Source: Phyto melanocephala
Taxonomy: Eukaryota > Arthropoda > Insecta > Diptera > Rhinophoridae
Direction: 5' to 3'
DNA length: 64,000 nt
Assembly: GCA_941918925.1 (NCBI GenBank)
Contig: OW799234.1
Span: 110,047,884-110,111,883 of the forward strand
Below, one piece after another: positions 60,502 to 64,000 of this stretch (the first letter of the stretch is position 1; each line of letters starts with the position of its first letter). Made by a program: the position numbers and the translations under genes. Under the pieces are notes generated by a model. That model did no database searches. It saw only the letters and a list, made by a program, of their open reading frames with translations, and was not told the DNA's origin.

Positions 60502-60830
60502 AGGTTAGGTTAAGTTAGGTTGAAGAGGAGGGGAACTAAAAGCCCAAACCCATGACAGGTATACACTTATGCCCAGTTGGCATGTTGTGCGCTCCATATG
60601 GAAAACGAAATTACCAAACAAAAACCATAAACATAATTCCCTATAAATAACGGACTAGTCCAAGAACCCAGTCCCCTCAATGTAACTCCTAATGGATCTT
60701 CAGTTCGAGTTCCCCAGGTATTCCAAGTTCGGCATAGTATCCACTGTAAAATTCTCACACCTAATATGCTAAACGCAGGACAATGACAGAGGTAGTGTAC
60801 CAAAGTCTCATCCTCTTCCTTGCATGCTCT
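60502..60830 (-). pseudogene. LINE C-terminal zinc-knuckle relic
   Basis: The minus-strand frame from 60,825 reads ACKEEDETLVHYLCHCPAFS, the C..E.ET..H.LC.CPA zinc motif at the end of non-LTR polyproteins. After a frameshift come VDTMPNLEYLGNSN and SIRSYIEGTGFLD, the usual LL.FI..TG(W/F) ending of R1-like fly elements. Beyond it the minus strand runs into CAACCTAACTTAACCTAACC at 60,502-60,521, probably its 3' tail. Only about 85 codons survive. It is a different family from the 9.5-10.3 kb LINE. Confidence 0.75.
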
Positions 60831-61969
60831 CTAAATCTACTAAATTTACACAATCTTGCCGGTGATTTTAAATAAAAGCATCACAAATATAATCAATAAA
60901 TTTTTTTCTAGTGTAATATAGAAACACAAATTCCCATGATAATTTAAAACCTCAAGGTAGCATCATCTAAAGAATTTAAAACTTTGGAACTTTATCCATT
61001 TAGAAATATACGAGTTTAAGCAATAGCCTTATAGGTTTGAGATTTTATTAGCCAGAAACACACACTGACGAAATTTCCACTTCGTATAACTTTTTTATAC
61101 GGTTTAGTGAGCTTTTGAATTTTATAAATAACAGTATAATATGTTTTATCTTAGAGGTCAGTAATTTCTGCTACTGCATTCATCTTAGATATTGGCCTAT
61201 AGAGAGTCCTTTATTCTACCAAAATCTTTTACACCAAGTGTAACGTACATTAAAATATAATGTCATCAGCATACATTAAAAAATTAAAGCATTTGATTAT
61301 GGATGGAAGATCATTCATAAGGAGGGTAAACAATAATCGCCTTAAATAGTCTGACGAGACGTAAATGCTTTTTTGAAATTATATTTTTTTTTTCTTAACG
61401 GACAATAATCCTTTTAATAACAATCAATTGATTTTAGTGGATGGGGTTCAAATCACATTTCATCCAATTTAAATATTAAAAGCTAATGACCTAAATAATC
61501 GTACAACTTATTGAAATCAGTTTGTTGACGCTAATATAATCTATCGTTAACATTCCAGCAAAAACTAGGTAATGACTTGCAACATACTTTCCAATGATTA
61601 TTACATATCGTCTGTCTTTTTAATTAGTATTTTAGTAATGACTTGATTTATAATGTGATACGTAAGTACTTCTTGTAAGACATTTGCTTAAGTAGATACA
61701 CACACAATACAATTTCTTGTTGCGAAATTTGCTAGAAGTCATTCAAATACATAACTTTTTATAATTCTTATTTAGTTTATCACGCTTAGGGTATAAGTAA
61801 TAATTATTTTGACAACAGCGGCAAAGAGTTTCATTAAAAAAGTAATGACTTATAGGTTTTCACTGATTTTTTAATTTCAATTTAACGTATTGCAGAATAA
61901 TCTAACCGAATTTTTGTTCTTAAAAGAACCGAACGACGTTATTTAGGTTTTTAAAATCAAGTACTTACA
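60831..61969. other. AT-rich DNA, no gene seen
   Basis: This could hold more of the LINE relic, but the frames are unreadable. Confidence 0.4.
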
Positions 61970-62528
61970 TCTACATATATAAAACTGAAACTCTGTGTGT
62001 GTGTGTTAACTATAGACTTCGAAACTGTAAAACCGATCGGAATCAAATTTCGGCAAGTTGTTGTACACATTCCAGGGAGTGTTTATGGGTAAAAGAAAGT
62101 GGGCAGGGCCACGAAAATATTAAGCTGTCAGGACTTTATAATTTCCTGATTAGAAAAGTGGGCAGTGCCACGCCTATTAAAAAAAGTTATAATTTTGAGG
62201 TACTTGCTCTAAACCGATTTTTGTGAAACTTAGCACACATATTGAGTTGTCATGACTATACAATTTCTTGATTAGAAACCTGGACTACCATGCCCATAAA
62301 AAAAATTTATCATTTTCAGCTACTTGAACTTCACTAATTTTTCTGAAACTTTGCAAACATATTAAGCTGCCTTGACTATACAGTTTCGTGATTAGAAAAG
62401 TGGGCAGTGCCAAGCCCACTAAAAAAACTTATAATTTTTAGCTTTTTGCACTTGATATTCAATCTAAACTCAGAATGCATTTTTATTCATTAAGGGGCAT
62501 AGCAACGCGCGCCGGGCTTTTCTATTAG
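61970..62528 (+). mobile_element. canonical Helitron, non-autonomous (copy C3, diverged)
   Basis: It starts TCTACATATATAAAACTGAA after an A, includes the GTGTGTGTG and AACTGTAAAACCGATCGGAA start typical of insect Helitrons, and ends with GCATAGCAACGCGCGCCGGG, CTTTTCTATTAG before a T. The last CTAG has become TTAG. The interior has loose units of about 120 bp with GAAAAGTGGGCAGTGCCA(C/A)G. A 75-residue frame inside is an accident of these repeats. Confidence 0.75.
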
Positions 62529-62540
62529 TATTGCTATAAA

Positions 62541-62632
62541 AGTAAGTACTTATTTAAGTCCGTCCCTATTTATTAGCGACCGTAATAAGTACTTATACAA
62601 GTCCCTATTTGTAAGCGAGCGTCCAATGATAT
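62541..62632 (+). repeat. 46-bp direct repeat, two units
   Basis: AAGTACTTAT(TT/AC)AAGTC and CCCTATTT(A/G)T(T/A)AGCGA(C/G)CGT occur in order twice, starting at 62,542 and 62,587. Confidence 0.7.
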
Positions 62633-62884
62633 CGCCATGTTAAAATAATGGTTTTAGATGCCAAATTATAAGTAGTGAAAAACTGTTTAAGAGTGAGTAC
62701 TTTCAACTCATTATTTTCAAATGTGTTATTTTTCTGAGATGAATCATTAGCTCAATAAAATTTTTAATTTCTTTTTGTAAGATTTTTTAAAACCATGTTG
62801 ATTTGGAGATAAAATGAATGATATTTGGTGTGCCCGCATAAATAATTGTTTCAAATAATTTCGGAATAGAACTTTACTTGGCAA

Positions 62885-64000
62885 CAGTGTTGCCATAAGA
62901 TGATAGAGAAAAAGTGCAAAACCTCTAAAAAAAAGTGCTAAAATGTTCAACAGTTCAAAAGGAAAAGTGCTAAAACTTTTCAATATTCTTATTTTAAAAC
63001 ATTAAAAATTAAATATACTTTTTTAATATAATAATATGCGACATATTTATATACATATTTTGTTCAATTAAATTCAATTTTATTAATATTATATTTACAC
63101 AAAAAAAGTGTCAACAATTACTCAAATGTGGTAAGAAGGTTAACAGGTTCAATCATATAATATTCTTTACATACCAATTCTTTTTGGTATTTTTCAGATG
63201 AACCAATTTTAATCAAAACATCGTCCGATATATTGATGTTATAGCAACATACGTTATTTAATTTTACGCTTTTCCTTACACGTATAACAGAACATAAAAG
63301 GTGTGTGTTCATTTTTGTTCTAAGTTTGCTTTTGATAAAGCCCATTAAACTAAATAAACGCTCCACTTCAGCGTTTGAAAATGGTAAAACCAAAAGAGAC
63401 AGCACAAAATCCGATAATTCCTTAAAATGATTTTCATTAATTGAATTTCTAAATTGATTTACTTGAATCCAGAATTCCATAGTATCCATATTGGTATGCC
63501 AGATTTGTTCAGTTATATAGCTTCACTGATTTTGGATTTTTTCCATTTCAGTTATACTAAAATTCATATCTTCTAAGATACAAGTAATAGGTGCCTTCAT
63601 TTGTCTAAGAGTATTATCTATTAAAAATGTAGAAATTTTTTTAATATCAAAATATTTTTGGAAAGCCGATAGTTTAGTTCATTTACAAGCGATTTTAAAA
63701 AATGTATATATATTTTTCTGATTGTGTCTTCTTCAGAAGATATTATATTTTTTTCTTTTTTAATAACGTTTCGAATTCATATCCTAAATACGGATTTTGT
63801 AGCAAATATTTCTTCCTCATCTCCCAAAATTATGTCCATCAGAAAGGGGACAATATCCTTTATATATATTTTACCAGCTATAACCTTTATAACAATCTAA
63901 AATTTACATGTAAAAAATAATTGATTGCATTTAAATTTTATATGAAAAAAGTGCAAAAAATGCCGGATTATTATCAGAATTGGCTAAACTAGCACTTAGC
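62885..64000 (-). mobile_element. hAT element, 3' part, running off the window
   Basis: The terminal repeat CAGTGTTGCCATAAG begins at 62,885 and faces a minus-strand transposase relic, so this is the element's 3' end. CAGTGTTGCCA is a common hAT terminus. The adjacent CTTGGCAA would be one copy of the 8-bp target duplication, and the other lies beyond 64,000. Between the terminus and the gene lie repeated AAAAGTGC(A/T)AAA words (62,911-62,975) that recur near 63,945 on the same strand. Confidence 0.78.
63118..63940 (-). pseudogene. hAT transposase, C-terminal region with dimerisation domain
   Basis: The last 123 codons are open: MDTMEFWIQVNQF, then FKELSDFVLSLLVLPFSNAE, VERLFSLMGFIKSKLRTKMN and LLCSVIRVRKS. 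This is the hAT family dimerisation region (W..........L...LL..P.SNA..ERFFS.....K...RN.....L..L...R). Upstream, other frames give TLRQMKAPITCILEDMNFSI, a stop after MEKIQNQ, and NPYLGYEFETLLKKKKN with SSEEDTIRKIYIHFLKSLVN, consistent with the preceding part of the protein. One in-frame stop and at least one frameshift suggest it is inactive, although the C-terminal block is well preserved. The catalytic core start lies outside the window. Confidence 0.87.

Noticed and set aside
60502..60523. TTAGG-type arthropod telomere repeat (TAGGTTAGGTTAAGTTAGG)
   Set aside because: It is too short and irregular, lies at the 3' edge of a LINE relic, and flies are not known to keep TTAGG telomeres. A LINE tail explains it better.

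Overview
The window looks like repeat-rich, gene-free nuclear DNA from a fly (Diptera, probably a brachyceran). It is very AT-rich, has abundant GTAT/CATA microsatellites and CAA-type low-complexity runs, and is filled with old transposable elements. The most telling are repeats that start TTTATACCC...GGGTATATA, carry the CCCATAAAGTATATAT and GTCCGTCTGTCCG blocks known from Drosophila INE-1/DINE-1, and end in a TTCGGC-ACG-GCCGAA hairpin followed by TTACTTGTT. I saw no host exon, rRNA, intact tRNA, bacterial gene or CRISPR array. Every protein-like stretch I could recognise is a broken transposase or retrotransposon remnant. The species and the neighbouring host gene cannot be read from the window, which is probably intergenic or intronic.

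Layout. 0-10 kb: an unassigned coding-like relic, a DINE-like element (A type), a 117-bp LINE tail with clear target-site duplications, a truncated A copy, a 2.4-kb B-type element on the minus strand, and a LINE RNase H relic. 10-20 kb: a canonical Helitron split by a 2.4-kb B element, then a mariner relic split by an A element, then a minus-strand A element. 20-36 kb: a series of mariner-like transposase fossils, small inverted-repeat elements, two long E-type elements (GGCGTC-rich interior) and a second Helitron. 36-38 kb: another B element. 38-42.8 kb: unannotatable single-copy-like DNA. 42.8-52.3 kb: an unclassified CpG-rich inverted-repeat element hosting two DINE-like copies, an A copy hosting an unclassified palindromic transposon, a piggyBac-like end and two more A copies. 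52-64 kb: a mariner fossil, a Tc1 fossil, a head-to-head pair of B halves, a LINE 3' relic, a third Helitron and the 3' part of a hAT element that runs off the right edge.

Nothing here works together as a pathway. The interest is in element structure and history: three interiors (A, B, E) share the same termini; the A interior exists in both orientations; a mariner-like element sits at one site inside several B copies; and nested insertions give a relative order of activity. The mariner relics resemble the rosa-type (DD41D) branch. That placement rests on family knowledge, because no copy here is intact enough to measure the catalytic spacing. I found no convincing new biological system. The best candidates for undescribed items are the inverted-repeat elements at 42,858-45,292 and 46,804-47,350.
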